A DNA stretch of 62,303 bases from NCBI GenBank assembly GCA_022508445.1, contig JAFLVG010000010.1:1-62303 (forward strand), given 5' to 3'. The notes beneath the pieces are model-generated. The model ran no database searches. It had not been told where the DNA came from and was given only the letters and a program-made list of their open reading frames with translations. This document shows, one piece after another, positions 25,150-33,397 of the stretch; position 1 is the stretch's first letter, and every line of letters starts with the position of its first letter. This stretch comes from Clostridiales bacterium. GTDB taxonomy: Bacteria > Bacillota > Clostridia > Christensenellales > Pumilibacteraceae. A program made the translations under genes and the position numbers.

Positions 25150-26433
25150 TTACGATTTACGCGTGTTAATATACTTTTTGAACACCGTAAGTATCTCGTC
25201 TATCATTCTCGGATCTTCGCATTCGCACATTACGCGCACTTTGGGCTCCGTGCCGGACATGCGCACAATAAGCCGACCTATCCCCGACAGTCTTGTCGTA
25301 TATGCTTCGATAAGGTCTATCATGCCCTTTTCGTACATAATCGATTGATCTGCATATTCGGCAATCGCCTTTTGCGGAAACAGGTTGAGCTCCGTGAATT
25401 CACCGAGCTTGCCGTTTTTGTAAAGCGTTTTCGTTAGCATCATGCTCGACATAATGCCGTCGCCCGTCGTCGCTTGCGGATACACGATGTAATGCCCGCT
25501 CTGCTCGCCGCCGAGATTATAACCTTTTTTGAACATGAGATCGCAAATATATTTATCGCCGACCGGTGTTCTGACAAGCCTTCTCCCGTCCTTTTCCAAC
25601 CGACGTTCGAGCGCGGTGTTGGAAAGAATGGTGCCGACTACGACGTTATCTTTGAGCGTCATGTCGCGGCCGATATTGTACAGCACGGAATCGCCGTCCA
25701 TTACTTTGCCGTCGAATACAAACGAAAGCCTATCGGCGTCGCCGTCGTAAGAAAATCCGAGCTTATAGTCCGTGCCGACCATGGAGTGAAGCACATAATC
25801 GGGATGGAGCGCGCCGCAACCGCAGTTTATCTTTTCACCGCGAAGCTTATAGTTTTCAATTTCGACGGTTGCGCCAAGCCTCTCGAACGCCTGCTTTGCC
25901 ACCGTTGACGCCGCGCCGTAACCGCAATCCAGCCAAACCTTTGCGCCCGTCATGTCGTAATCCACGGTTTTTACGAGATAATCGATATACTGCTTTTGCG
26001 CGTCGGCAATCTCGTGAACCGAGCCTACCGCGCGCATCTCCGTCGGGTTGTCGATATAGTACTCGATACTGCCCTCTTGCTCCTCGCTGAGTTTGACACC
26101 GTTTCCGTCGAAGATCTTAATGCCGTTGTATTCGGGCGGATTGTGCGACGCGGAAATAACTATGCCGCAAAGCGCATTGTATTTAATTGCCATACGCGCT
26201 ATCCCCGGCGTGGGCAATATGCCGACAGTCAGAACGTCAGCTCCGCCGCGTTTGAGTCCGTCCACGAGCGCGGCTTCTATTTCGGGACCGGACACTCTGG
26301 TGTCACGCCCGACGATTACTTCGCCCTTGCCGAAATAAGCCACTACCGCCAAGCCGACTTTATAAGCGAGCGCCGCGTCGAGGTTGTCGCCATATTTGCC
26401 GCGAATACCGTCTGTTCCGAAATATTTGCCCAT
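25150..26433 (-). CDS. glmM: Phosphoglucosamine mutase
   Basis: Interconverts glucosamine 6-phosphate and glucosamine 1-phosphate on the way to UDP-GlcNAc. The 427-residue protein begins GKYFGTDGIRGKYG, has the phosphoserine loop VISASHNPPEYNGIKIF, metal loop DGDADRL, and the sugar loop GGEQSGH typical of GlmM. ATG 26433 follows GGGAGGCGTTC; the frame extends 53 residues upstream but without family sequence. It is divergent from a COG2426 gene; glmS, the preceding step, lies 0.9 kb away on the other strand. Confidence 0.96.
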   Translation of the reverse strand: MGKYFGTDGIRGKYGDNLDAALAYKVGLAVVAYFGKGEVIVGRDTRVSGPEIEAALVDGLKRGGADVLTVGILPTPGIARMAIKYNALCGIVISASHNPPEYNGIKIFDGNGVKLSEEQEGSIEYYIDNPTEMRAVGSVHEIADAQKQYIDYLVKTVDYDMTGAKVWLDCGYGAASTVAKQAFERLGATVEIENYKLRGEKINCGCGALHPDYVLHSMVGTDYKLGFSYDGDADRLSFVFDGKVMDGDSVLYNIGRDMTLKDNVVVGTILSNTALERRLEKDGRRLVRTPVGDKYICDLMFKKGYNLGGEQSGHYIVYPQATTGDGIMSSMMLTKTLYKNGKLGEFTELNLFPQKAIAEYADQSIMYEKGMIDLIEAYTTRLSGIGRLIVRMSGTEPKVRVMCECEDPRMIDEILTVFKKYINTRKS

Positions 26434-26479
26434 GAACGCCTCCCGTACAACTATTATTATATGTACGATAACAATAAAG

Positions 26480-26508
26480 AGTATATTATATTTGACATAT
26501 CTTGTCAA
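26480..26508 (-). promoter_or_regulatory. glmM promoter
   Basis: TTGACA (26508-26503), 17 nt, TATACT (26485-26480) on the minus strand. The -35 box is half of an inverted repeat TTGACA-5 nt-TGTCAA (26492-26508). Confidence 0.75.
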
Positions 26509-26578
26509 TATTATTTTGCCGAATATACGCCTAAGATAAACACTGCCACGCCTTTTTTTACACACCTTACCATAACTG

Positions 26579-26619
26579 TTGACATAACTCAATCAAAAAT
26601 ATTATAATATATCGGTATG
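26579..26619 (+). promoter_or_regulatory. Leaderless-type promoter of the COG2426 gene
   Basis: TTGACA (26579-26584), 18 nt, TATAAT (26603-26608); the ATG begins 9 nt after the -10 box. No ribosome site exists between them, so the message probably starts at or within 3 nt of the start codon. Confidence 0.7.
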
Positions 26620-27303
26620 AACGCTGTAATGGAAAATTTCGCAAACGCCATGGCGAGTTCGTTGGGCGCACCACTAACCGTGTTTTTACTTTCCATGATT
26701 CCGCTTGCGGAGGCGAGAATCGCAATACTTGTAGGGGTAAGAATGAGTCTGTCGCCCATAGAGGCGTTCGGGTGGGCGTTTTTGGGTTCGTCCATGCTCG
26801 CACCCATTCTTCTGCTCATTCTCATACCCATAATCAACGCGCTGTCGCGCACGAAATTCTTTTCCAAAATCGGCAAGTTTCTCTACGATAAGTTTGAAAA
26901 AAAGTCACGCTCGCTGAAAGAAGATACAGCCCTCGAAGGCGAAAACATAAGCGAGCAACAAGTCCAAAGAAACAAACTGCGCATTACTAAAAACGATCTT
27001 AAAAAAATGGGCGGCACCGCCCTATTCGTAGCCGTGCCCATACCAATGACGGGAGTATGGACCGGCAGTGCAGTCGCGTCAATAATCAAAATAGGCTTTA
27101 TAAAAGGACTTATCGGTATTATTGTGGGCAATGCCGTCGCTTGCGGCATATTAACTCTTATAAGCTATTTGTTTTTGGACTACATCGACTATATCATTTA
27201 TGCGTTTTTGGGAATAGTTGTTCTGGTCGTGTTGTTCCTTATAGTGAAGTTCATCTTGTACAAACCAAGCACCGATTCGCCTACTGACGGCGGGGCCGAA
27301 TAA
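26617..27303 (+). CDS. COG2426 (small multidrug export family) membrane protein
   Basis: A 228-residue membrane protein resembling the COG2426 / Sm_multidrug_ex family. Helices are visible at about residues 18-40, 50-75, 128-150, 155-178 and 182-212. A charged cytoplasmic loop (residues 85-125, KFEKKSRSLKED onward) separates the halves. The conserved PIPMTGVWTG segment is present. The family name suggests drug export, but evidence for that is thin; it may be a general small-molecule carrier. ATG 26617 is used without a ribosome site (leaderless promoter); ATG 26629 is an alternative. glmS follows after 11 nt. Confidence 0.8.
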   Translation: MNAVMENFANAMASSLGAPLTVFLLSMIPLAEARIAILVGVRMSLSPIEAFGWAFLGSSMLAPILLLILIPIINALSRTKFFSKIGKFLYDKFEKKSRSLKEDTALEGENISEQQVQRNKLRITKNDLKKMGGTALFVAVPIPMTGVWTGSAVASIIKIGFIKGLIGIIVGNAVACGILTLISYLFLDYIDYIIYAFLGIVVLVVLFLIVKFILYKPSTDSPTDGGAE

Positions 27304-27314
27304 AGGAGGTCTAT

Positions 27315-29150
27315 ATGTGCGGAATTATCGGATATGTCGGAAGCAAAAAAGCCGCGCCCGTTCTCCTAAAAGGATTGGAACGGTTGGAATACCGCGGCTA
27401 CGATTCGAGCGGTATCGCCGTAGCGGACGGCGAAAAGATCGAGGTTATCAAATCCATCGGTAAGATCAATGAACTCGTTAAAAAAGCGTCGGGCTCGAAT
27501 ATGCCGTGCGGTCAAATCGGAATCGGACACACGCGCTGGGCGACACACGGCGTACCGAGCGATATCAACTCTCACCCACACCTTTCGGAGGACGGGGCTT
27601 TTGCAATCGTCCATAACGGCATAATCGAAAATTACGCCGAATTAAAAGCGGAACTTATCTCGCGCGGCGTGCATTTTGCAAGCGACACCGACAGCGAGGT
27701 CATTGCACAGCTACTTCAAGACAATTACGACGGCGATATCATAAGCACTCTTCGCGCCGTCGCAAAAAGGCTGGTCGGCTCTTATGCCGTAGGCATAGTA
27801 ACCGTTTACGATCCAGACGCGCTTTATGCGATTCGAAAAGACAATCCCCTCGTCGTGGGCGTAGGCAAAAACGAAAACTTCATTGCATCCGACTTTGCCG
27901 CCGCGCTCGAACACACGCACAATTTCGTTCAGCTCGAAAACGGCGAAACGGCAAGGCTTTCGTCGCACTCGGTCACCTTTTACGACAGCGACGGAAATAA
28001 CATACAAAAAACACCGTACCGCGTCGATTGGGACATAGAAAGTGCCGAAAAAAGCGGCTATCCGCATTTCATGCTCAAAGAAATTTACGAGCAGCCGCGC
28101 GCCATAACAGATACCGTTCGTCCTCGCATAAAGGGCGAAAACGGCGACAAGATAGTTCTCGACAAGATAGAATTCACCGACGTAAACGTAAACAGAATCG
28201 AACGAATAGACATCGTCGGCTGCGGCTCGGCTTACCATGCCGGCATTGTCGGAAAATCGTTTATAGAAAAATATTGCCGCATACGCGTGAACTGCGAGCT
28301 TGCGAGCGAATATGTATATTCGGATCCTATCACCGATAACAGAACGCTCACAATCATAATAAGTCAGAGCGGCGAAACGGCAGACACACTCGCGGCGCTC
28401 AGGCTTGCCAAAAAGCTGGGTTCGCATACGATTGCGGTTGTCAACGTTGTAGAGAGCGCGATTGCGCGTGAAGCGGACGACGTTTTGTACACTCATGCAG
28501 GGCCTGAAATTGCCGTTGCCACCACCAAGGGATACACGACACAAGTCGCCGCGCTGTACCTTATCGGGCTTAAAATCGCCAAGATCAAGCACACGATATC
28601 GGACGCACGGTATCTCGAAGTTTTGAAAGAGATCGCCGCCCTGCCGAAAAAGATAGAAGCCGTTCTCAAAAATACGGACGCTATCGAAAGCTACGCAAAG
28701 CAATACGCAAAGCATAAATGCGTGTTCTTTATCGGGCGCGGCACAGACTACGCCGCGTCGCTCGAAGGCGCGCTCAAACTAAAAGAAATCTCGTACATTC
28801 ACGCCGAGGCTTACGCCGCAGGCGAGCTCAAACACGGAACGATATCTCTTATCGAAGACGGCACGATCACGCTTGCGCTCGTGACGCAATCGGCGCTGTA
28901 CTTAAAAATGCTGTCAAACATAAAAGCTGTGCAGTCGCGCGGCGGAACCGTGCTTGCGATAGCGTCAAAGCTCAACGAGAAAATCGGCGAAGCCTCCGAT
29001 GGGCTACTCGTAATCCCCGATTGCGACGACGACGTATCGCCCGTTATTACCGCGGTTGTTTTACAGCTTTTCGCGTACTACGTAGCAAAAGAACGCGGTT
29101 GTGATATCGACAAACCGAGAAACCTCGCAAAATCGGTAACGGTCGAATAG
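27315..29150 (+). CDS. glmS: Glutamine-fructose-6-phosphate aminotransferase
   Basis: Makes glucosamine 6-phosphate from fructose 6-phosphate and glutamine, the entry into amino-sugar synthesis. The 611-residue protein starts MCGIIGYVG, with Cys2 as the N-terminal nucleophile of the glutaminase domain. It continues with HTRWATHG and two SIS domains (SQSGETADTLAAL; GRGTDYAASLEGALKLKEISYIHAEAY), ending in KSVTVE as usual. AAAGGAGG precedes the ATG. No glmS ribozyme is possible in the 11 nt before it, so that common control is absent here. Confidence 0.97.
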   Translation: MCGIIGYVGSKKAAPVLLKGLERLEYRGYDSSGIAVADGEKIEVIKSIGKINELVKKASGSNMPCGQIGIGHTRWATHGVPSDINSHPHLSEDGAFAIVHNGIIENYAELKAELISRGVHFASDTDSEVIAQLLQDNYDGDIISTLRAVAKRLVGSYAVGIVTVYDPDALYAIRKDNPLVVGVGKNENFIASDFAAALEHTHNFVQLENGETARLSSHSVTFYDSDGNNIQKTPYRVDWDIESAEKSGYPHFMLKEIYEQPRAITDTVRPRIKGENGDKIVLDKIEFTDVNVNRIERIDIVGCGSAYHAGIVGKSFIEKYCRIRVNCELASEYVYSDPITDNRTLTIIISQSGETADTLAALRLAKKLGSHTIAVVNVVESAIAREADDVLYTHAGPEIAVATTKGYTTQVAALYLIGLKIAKIKHTISDARYLEVLKEIAALPKKIEAVLKNTDAIESYAKQYAKHKCVFFIGRGTDYAASLEGALKLKEISYIHAEAYAAGELKHGTISLIEDGTITLALVTQSALYLKMLSNIKAVQSRGGTVLAIASKLNEKIGEASDGLLVIPDCDDDVSPVITAVVLQLFAYYVAKERGCDIDKPRNLAKSVTVE

Positions 29151-29180
29151 ATAAACACAGCGATAATTTAGGATTACACT

Positions 29181-30401
29181 ATGAAGAAAAAATACTTGAC
29201 AATACTTTGCGACGGTATGGCGGACCGCCCCGACAGCCGTAACCTTACGCCAATGACGGAAGCGCACAAGCCGACAATGGACGAGCTTTGCAAAAACGGG
29301 CTGACGGGACTTGTATGCACCGTGCCGAACGGAATGAAGCCGGGCTCCGACGTTTGCAACCTCGCCGCGCTCGGCTACGATCCGCGCGAATGTTATACGG
29401 GAAGATCGCCTCTCGAAGCATTATCCATGGGCATTGAGCTAAACGAAAACGACGTTACATTTCGCGTAAATCTTGTCACGTTGTCAAATTGCGACGATCT
29501 CGCCTCCCGCGTCATGGTCGATTATTCGTCGGGAGAAATATCCACAAGCGAGGCGCAAGAGCTTATAAGCGCGTTGAAGCCGCTGTTTTCAAAAGCAGGT
29601 ATCGAGCTTTACGCAGGAATAAGCTACCGCCACGCCGCGGTCATGAGAGGATTGAAAAACAGCGGCACCGATTTTACACCGCCCCACGACATAATAGGAA
29701 AGAATGTAAAAGATTATTTGCCGCGCGGCGGCATGAGCGAACTGTTTGTATCGCTTATCAAAGAAAGCGCCCGAATACTCAAAACCCACCCCGTCAATAT
29801 CGCGCGCGAAAAAGCCGGCAAAAATCCGGCAACATCCGTATGGTTTTGGGGCGAAGGAACAAAGCCGAAGCTTCAAAATTTCGAGCAAAAGTTCGGCAAA
29901 ACGGCAACCGTCATATCGGCTGTCGATCTTGTCAAGGGCATAGGCAAAGCCGGCGGCATGACAGTTGTGGAAATTCCCACGGCGACCGGCACGCTCGACA
30001 CAGATTATGAGGCAAAACGCGCCGCCGCAGAGCGCGCGTTAAAGACACACGACTACTGCTTTATACATCTCGAAGGTCCCGACGAATGCGGACATCAAGG
30101 CGACCGCGCCGGAAAGATAAAAGCAATAGAGCGAATAGACGCGATGATTTTAAAGCCGCTCTACGACATGCTTAAAGCAAGCGGCGCGCCGTTTGCGATA
30201 TCTGTCATGCCCGATCATGCGACGCCGCTTTCCGTCCGCACTCACACCACCGATCCCATTCCCTTCCTCATTTACGACAGCGAACGAAAGTACGCTTGCG
30301 GTATTGCTACGTTCACAGAAAGCGCCGCACAAAAAAGCGGCGTTGTCTTAAACGACGGCACGGCGGTCATCAACGCGCTTTTCGGCAACACTAAAATATA
30401 A
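29181..30401 (+). CDS. apgM: Cofactor-independent phosphoglycerate mutase, ApgM type
   Basis: Interconverts 3- and 2-phosphoglycerate in glycolysis without 2,3-bisphosphoglycerate. The 406-residue protein belongs to the alkaline phosphatase superfamily: metal motif LCDGMADRP near the N terminus, the serine nucleophile in PGSDVCNLAALGYDP, GRSPLEA, the HLEGPDECGHQGD metal site and VMPDHATP near the C terminus. This is the archaeal-type enzyme, distinct from GpmI, and is found in some Clostridia. It follows glmS by 30 nt and ends 7 nt before the convergent murI stop, with no clear terminator. Confidence 0.94.
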   Translation: MKKKYLTILCDGMADRPDSRNLTPMTEAHKPTMDELCKNGLTGLVCTVPNGMKPGSDVCNLAALGYDPRECYTGRSPLEALSMGIELNENDVTFRVNLVTLSNCDDLASRVMVDYSSGEISTSEAQELISALKPLFSKAGIELYAGISYRHAAVMRGLKNSGTDFTPPHDIIGKNVKDYLPRGGMSELFVSLIKESARILKTHPVNIAREKAGKNPATSVWFWGEGTKPKLQNFEQKFGKTATVISAVDLVKGIGKAGGMTVVEIPTATGTLDTDYEAKRAAAERALKTHDYCFIHLEGPDECGHQGDRAGKIKAIERIDAMILKPLYDMLKASGAPFAISVMPDHATPLSVRTHTTDPIPFLIYDSERKYACGIATFTESAAQKSGVVLNDGTAVINALFGNTKI

Positions 30402-30408
30402 AATACAG

Positions 30409-31134
30409 TTAATCAATCCTTTTGAACGTCGAGTAGAAACGCACACCGCCCGGCCTTGTTGCCGGCGCAAGCATATCCGACAGCGACAGACAATAGCGAA
30501 GGCGCTGCGCCGCACCCTCGGCTCCGTCGTATATCTTGATTTTTCCGCCGTAAAAATCGCTTATTATTTTTGATATGTATGTGTAATGCGAACAGCCGAG
30601 GATAACAGCCTCGGCTGTTTTATACGGCGTAAATATTTCATGAATAAGCGGAGCGATTTTTTCTATATCGCTCAAATTGTCCTCAATAAACTTTGCAAGA
30701 TCGGGGCGCGCTATCGGCTTAACCCTACCGCCGCAAGTGGCAATCAGCCGCTCAAACTTGTTCGAGCGATATGTAGCCGATGTCACGAGCGCCACCGCGT
30801 AGCCGCTTTTTCCAAGCTCTCTGAAACACGGCTTTACTGCCGGTTCGAGTCCTATGACCGTGCGCGAGCCGTAAAGCGCGCGTATGTCGTCGATAGCGGT
30901 AACGGTCGCCGTATTGCACGCAATCACAACCGCTTTGCAGTTCATCGAAAAAAGCGTCTCCGCGCAATGCTCCGCCGCAAGCTTGATTTGCGCCGCCGAT
31001 TTACTGCCGTAAGGCATGTTTGCCTCGTCCGCAAGATAAATAAAGCGCTCGTTCGGCAAAAGCCTTTCGCATTTTGTAAGAACGTTCAGCCCGCCTACGC
31101 CGCTGTCGAATACGCCTATCGGATTTTCACGCAT
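30409..31134 (-). CDS. murI: Glutamate racemase
   Basis: Cofactor-free racemase giving D-glutamate for peptidoglycan. The 241-residue protein shows FDSGVGGLNVL, the first catalytic cysteine in ACNTATVTA and the second in LGCSHYTYI. It is about 20 residues shorter than many homologues, mostly at the C terminus. There is no ribosome site before ATG 31134; TATATA lies 7 nt upstream, so a leaderless message is possible but the -35 is weak. Confidence 0.94.
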   Translation of the reverse strand: MRENPIGVFDSGVGGLNVLTKCERLLPNERFIYLADEANMPYGSKSAAQIKLAAEHCAETLFSMNCKAVVIACNTATVTAIDDIRALYGSRTVIGLEPAVKPCFRELGKSGYAVALVTSATYRSNKFERLIATCGGRVKPIARPDLAKFIEDNLSDIEKIAPLIHEIFTPYKTAEAVILGCSHYTYISKIISDFYGGKIKIYDGAEGAAQRLRYCLSLSDMLAPATRPGGVRFYSTFKRID

Positions 31135-31210
31135 AACACTTTATATATGCGAATAAATGCGCGGCGCTTACATATTTCGACAAATTTCTTCTTTCAATAT
31201 ATGATTTGCT

Positions 31211-31978
31211 TTATGCCGCGAACGCTCCGTTTATGGCGTTTGCTATAATCTTTGCGCAGTCCTCGACGAGAATATCTACGTCCTTGGGCGTCACAATCAT
31301 GTCGCCTCGTCCGCACTCCGCCGATGGGCAATACTCGCGCGCAATCGTCGAAGAATACACGACGAGCGGCACGCCGACTGACACCACTTTAAACCCGAGC
31401 GAGCTTTCGTCAAGCCTGCGCCTGTGATTTTCCACGCCGCTCCCCGGCGTTATGCCGCTGTCCGTTACTTGAAACGCCGACGCTATGCGCCCTGCCGCCG
31501 CCGCGGTCAGCGCGTCCACAACGAGTATTGCGTCTGGGCGAATGCGGTCTGCTACCGCGGAAATGATGTCGTAGCTCTCGATACCCGTCATGCCGAGAAC
31601 GTTAGGCGTAAGCGCGCAAAGATACCTGTCTTGATTTAGATGACGGGTAACCGTCAAGCGCTTAAAAACACGGTCGCCCAGCGCGTCGGCGGTAAGATCG
31701 GGATTGCCGAGCCCGACGGCTAGGATTTTTTCGCTGTCTTTGAGATAGTCCTTCATACAAGCGCCGAGTGCGTCCGATACCCTGTCGTAATCGGAAAAAC
31801 AGCCGTTAATGACGGCGCTCGTTTCGAGCGTTGCGTATTTTCCGCACGGCTTATTAAGTTCGCGCGACAGCTTTTCGTCCACTTGCACTTCGTAATACCG
31901 TATAAGACCGTCATCCTTGATGTGCTTGTGCTTTAAAAACTCCACCGCCATATCGGTCAAATCGTTTCTGTAACTCAT
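31211..31978 (-). CDS. gpr: Spore germination protease GPR
   Basis: The protease that degrades small acid-soluble spore proteins at germination (peptidase family A25). The family blocks GLGNPDLTADALG, LTPNVLGMTGIES and VVDALTAAAAGRIASAFQVTDSGITPGSGV are unmistakable. The protein has 255 residues against roughly 320-370 in Bacillus and Clostridium, so the N-terminal propeptide or an internal region is shortened. No ribosome site is visible. Its presence is the best evidence in the window that the organism sporulates. It is divergent from rpsT. Confidence 0.93.
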   Translation of the reverse strand: MSYRNDLTDMAVEFLKHKHIKDDGLIRYYEVQVDEKLSRELNKPCGKYATLETSAVINGCFSDYDRVSDALGACMKDYLKDSEKILAVGLGNPDLTADALGDRVFKRLTVTRHLNQDRYLCALTPNVLGMTGIESYDIISAVADRIRPDAILVVDALTAAAAGRIASAFQVTDSGITPGSGVENHRRRLDESSLGFKVVSVGVPLVVYSSTIAREYCPSAECGRGDMIVTPKDVDILVEDCAKIIANAINGAFAA

Positions 31979-32016
31979 AAAAATATTGTTTGTAAAAGAA
32001 AAAAATTTAAACGCAT

Positions 32017-32057
32017 TGCAACAAACAGTTGCAAAACTTTATTTTATATGTTATAAT
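32017..32057 (+). promoter_or_regulatory. rpsT promoter with inverted repeat over the -35
   Basis: TTGCAA (32030-32035), 16 nt, TATAAT (32052-32057). A perfect inverted repeat TTGCAAC-5 nt-GTTGCAA (32017-32035) ends in the -35 box and may be an operator shared with the divergent gpr. Confidence 0.65.
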
Positions 32058-32103
32058 ACGTACTGCAATTCAAACAAAAAAGCGACAAAAGGAGTAATAC
32101 ACC

Positions 32104-32646
32104 GTGCCCAACATCAAATCCGCGAAAAAACGCGTACTGATTACCAAGAAAAAGAATGCACGCAACCGCGCCGACAGATCGAGAGTCAACAACGCCATCA
32201 AAGCGTTCAATAAAGCAATCGATTCCGCCAATATCGAAGAGGCGGAACGTCTCCTTCCCATCACCATGTCTATAATCGACAAGGGTGTTACCGCAGGTAT
32301 CATGCACAAGAACGCCGCCGCCAACAAGAAGTCGGCAATTTCCAAGCGTTTGAGCGATATCAAGAGCGGCAAAGTGACCGTCGTCGTCAAGAAGGACAAC
32401 AAGACGATTGCGGCAGAGAAAGCTCGTGCGGCAAAGGAAGCACGCGAAGCGGCAAGAGCCGAGTTCCGCGCAAAGCAAATCGAGAAGGAGGCCGAAAAGG
32501 TCGAGCAGAAGAAGAAAAAGGCAGCCAAGGACAAGGCGGAAGAAAAGCCCGAGAAGGAAAAGAAGGTCGTAAAAGAAAAAGCTCCCAAAAAGGCAAAGAA
32601 GACCGAAGAAAAAGCGGAAGAAGCTGCAGAAGAAAAAGCGGAATAA
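32104..32646 (+). CDS. rpsT: Ribosomal protein S20 with long charged C-terminal extension
   Basis: Small-subunit protein S20, binding 16S rRNA. Residues 1-90 are a normal S20: PNIKSAKKRVLITKKKNARN, then KGVTAGIMHKNAAANKKSAISKRL. The usual protein stops near residue 88. Here about 90 further residues follow, nearly all Lys, Glu and Ala (for example KAEEKPEKEKKVVKEKAPKK), likely a long helix or disordered tail. The start is GTG 32104, with AAGGAG 9 nt upstream. A strong terminator follows. Confidence 0.94.
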   Translation: MPNIKSAKKRVLITKKKNARNRADRSRVNNAIKAFNKAIDSANIEEAERLLPITMSIIDKGVTAGIMHKNAAANKKSAISKRLSDIKSGKVTVVVKKDNKTIAAEKARAAKEAREAARAEFRAKQIEKEAEKVEQKKKKAAKDKAEEKPEKEKKVVKEKAPKKAKKTEEKAEEAAEEKAE

Positions 32647-32658
32647 TAATTAAACATC

Positions 32659-32688
32659 AAACGCCTCGCAGTAATGCGAGGCGTTTTT
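32659..32688. terminator. Terminator after rpsT
   Basis: A 12-bp stem AAACGCCTCGCA/TGCGAGGCGTTT with a GTAA loop and following T-run. It lies between two converging genes and can serve both strands. Confidence 0.9.
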
Positions 32689-32716
32689 ATATTATACTCT
32701 TCCCTATTTTTGTGCG

Positions 32717-33349
32717 CTATTCGTCCATGAGAACGCCGAGCTCTTTCATAATGTCCTTTAAGTCGTCTTTGGGGTGAAGCGCCTCGGCGAACGAGAATCC
32801 CGCGGGCGAACGGTCGGCATAAAACTCGTCGCGCGTTTGTGCTGCCGCCGCGCTCTTTGTGCCGAGATCTTTCACGGTTTTTTTCACCTCTTCGCTCTCG
32901 TCGTTTTGAAGCGACAACGCGAGTCGCTCGCGCTCGGCGTTGTATTGCCGTTCTATGTCCCCCGCTTTTTCGAGGACTTCGGATATTTTAGCGCTAGCCC
33001 TGCTCGCCGCTACCAAATCGTCATCGAGCGGATACGCTTCGATAATTTTGTTGTAATAGCTCATCCACTTATCGTGAAAGCTTTTGAGTTGCGCAATCTC
33101 TTGATTGTAGCGTATAAGCGACACGCGCTCGATATCGTCGGCTTTTTTGAGCGCGGCGGTAATAGCCTTATAGACGAGTTCCTTTTGTCCCTCGTACTCG
33201 GCTATTTTTCGTTCGGCGTCGTTTAGACTTTTCCGAAGCTCATCGATGCGCTCGCGCTGGCGCAAAAGCGTTTGTTCGCATTCTTTTTTTAACGCCTCGG
33301 CGTAGCTGTTAAAGTCCGCTTGGGTGTAAATTTTCTTTTTATCGTCCAT
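32717..33349 (-). CDS. Coiled-coil protein of unknown function
   Basis: A 210-residue, highly charged protein with no signal or membrane helix. Residues 15-80 and 95-165 look like continuous coiled coil (for example ECEQTLLRQRERIDELRKSL). The C-terminal 40 residues are less regular (SPAGFSFAEALHPKDD). It loosely recalls DivIVA-like or scaffold proteins, but I see no defining motif and assign no function. It lies 48 nt downstream of pncB on the same strand and may be the last gene of the lgt operon. Confidence 0.75.
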   Translation of the reverse strand: MDDKKKIYTQADFNSYAEALKKECEQTLLRQRERIDELRKSLNDAERKIAEYEGQKELVYKAITAALKKADDIERVSLIRYNQEIAQLKSFHDKWMSYYNKIIEAYPLDDDLVAASRASAKISEVLEKAGDIERQYNAERERLALSLQNDESEEVKKTVKDLGTKSAAAAQTRDEFYADRSPAGFSFAEALHPKDDLKDIMKELGVLMDE

Positions 33350-33397
33350 TATGCCCCGATTGTTATTATTGTAGGCTTTCGTTTACTGCGTTCTTTA

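Noticed and set aside
26492-26508. TTGACA-TGTCAA inverted repeat as an operator
   Set aside because: One half is simply the glmM -35 box; with a 5-nt gap the symmetry can arise by chance. Noted in the promoter entry only.
27304-27314. glmS ribozyme
   Set aside because: Only 11 nt separate glmS from the upstream gene; no space for it.
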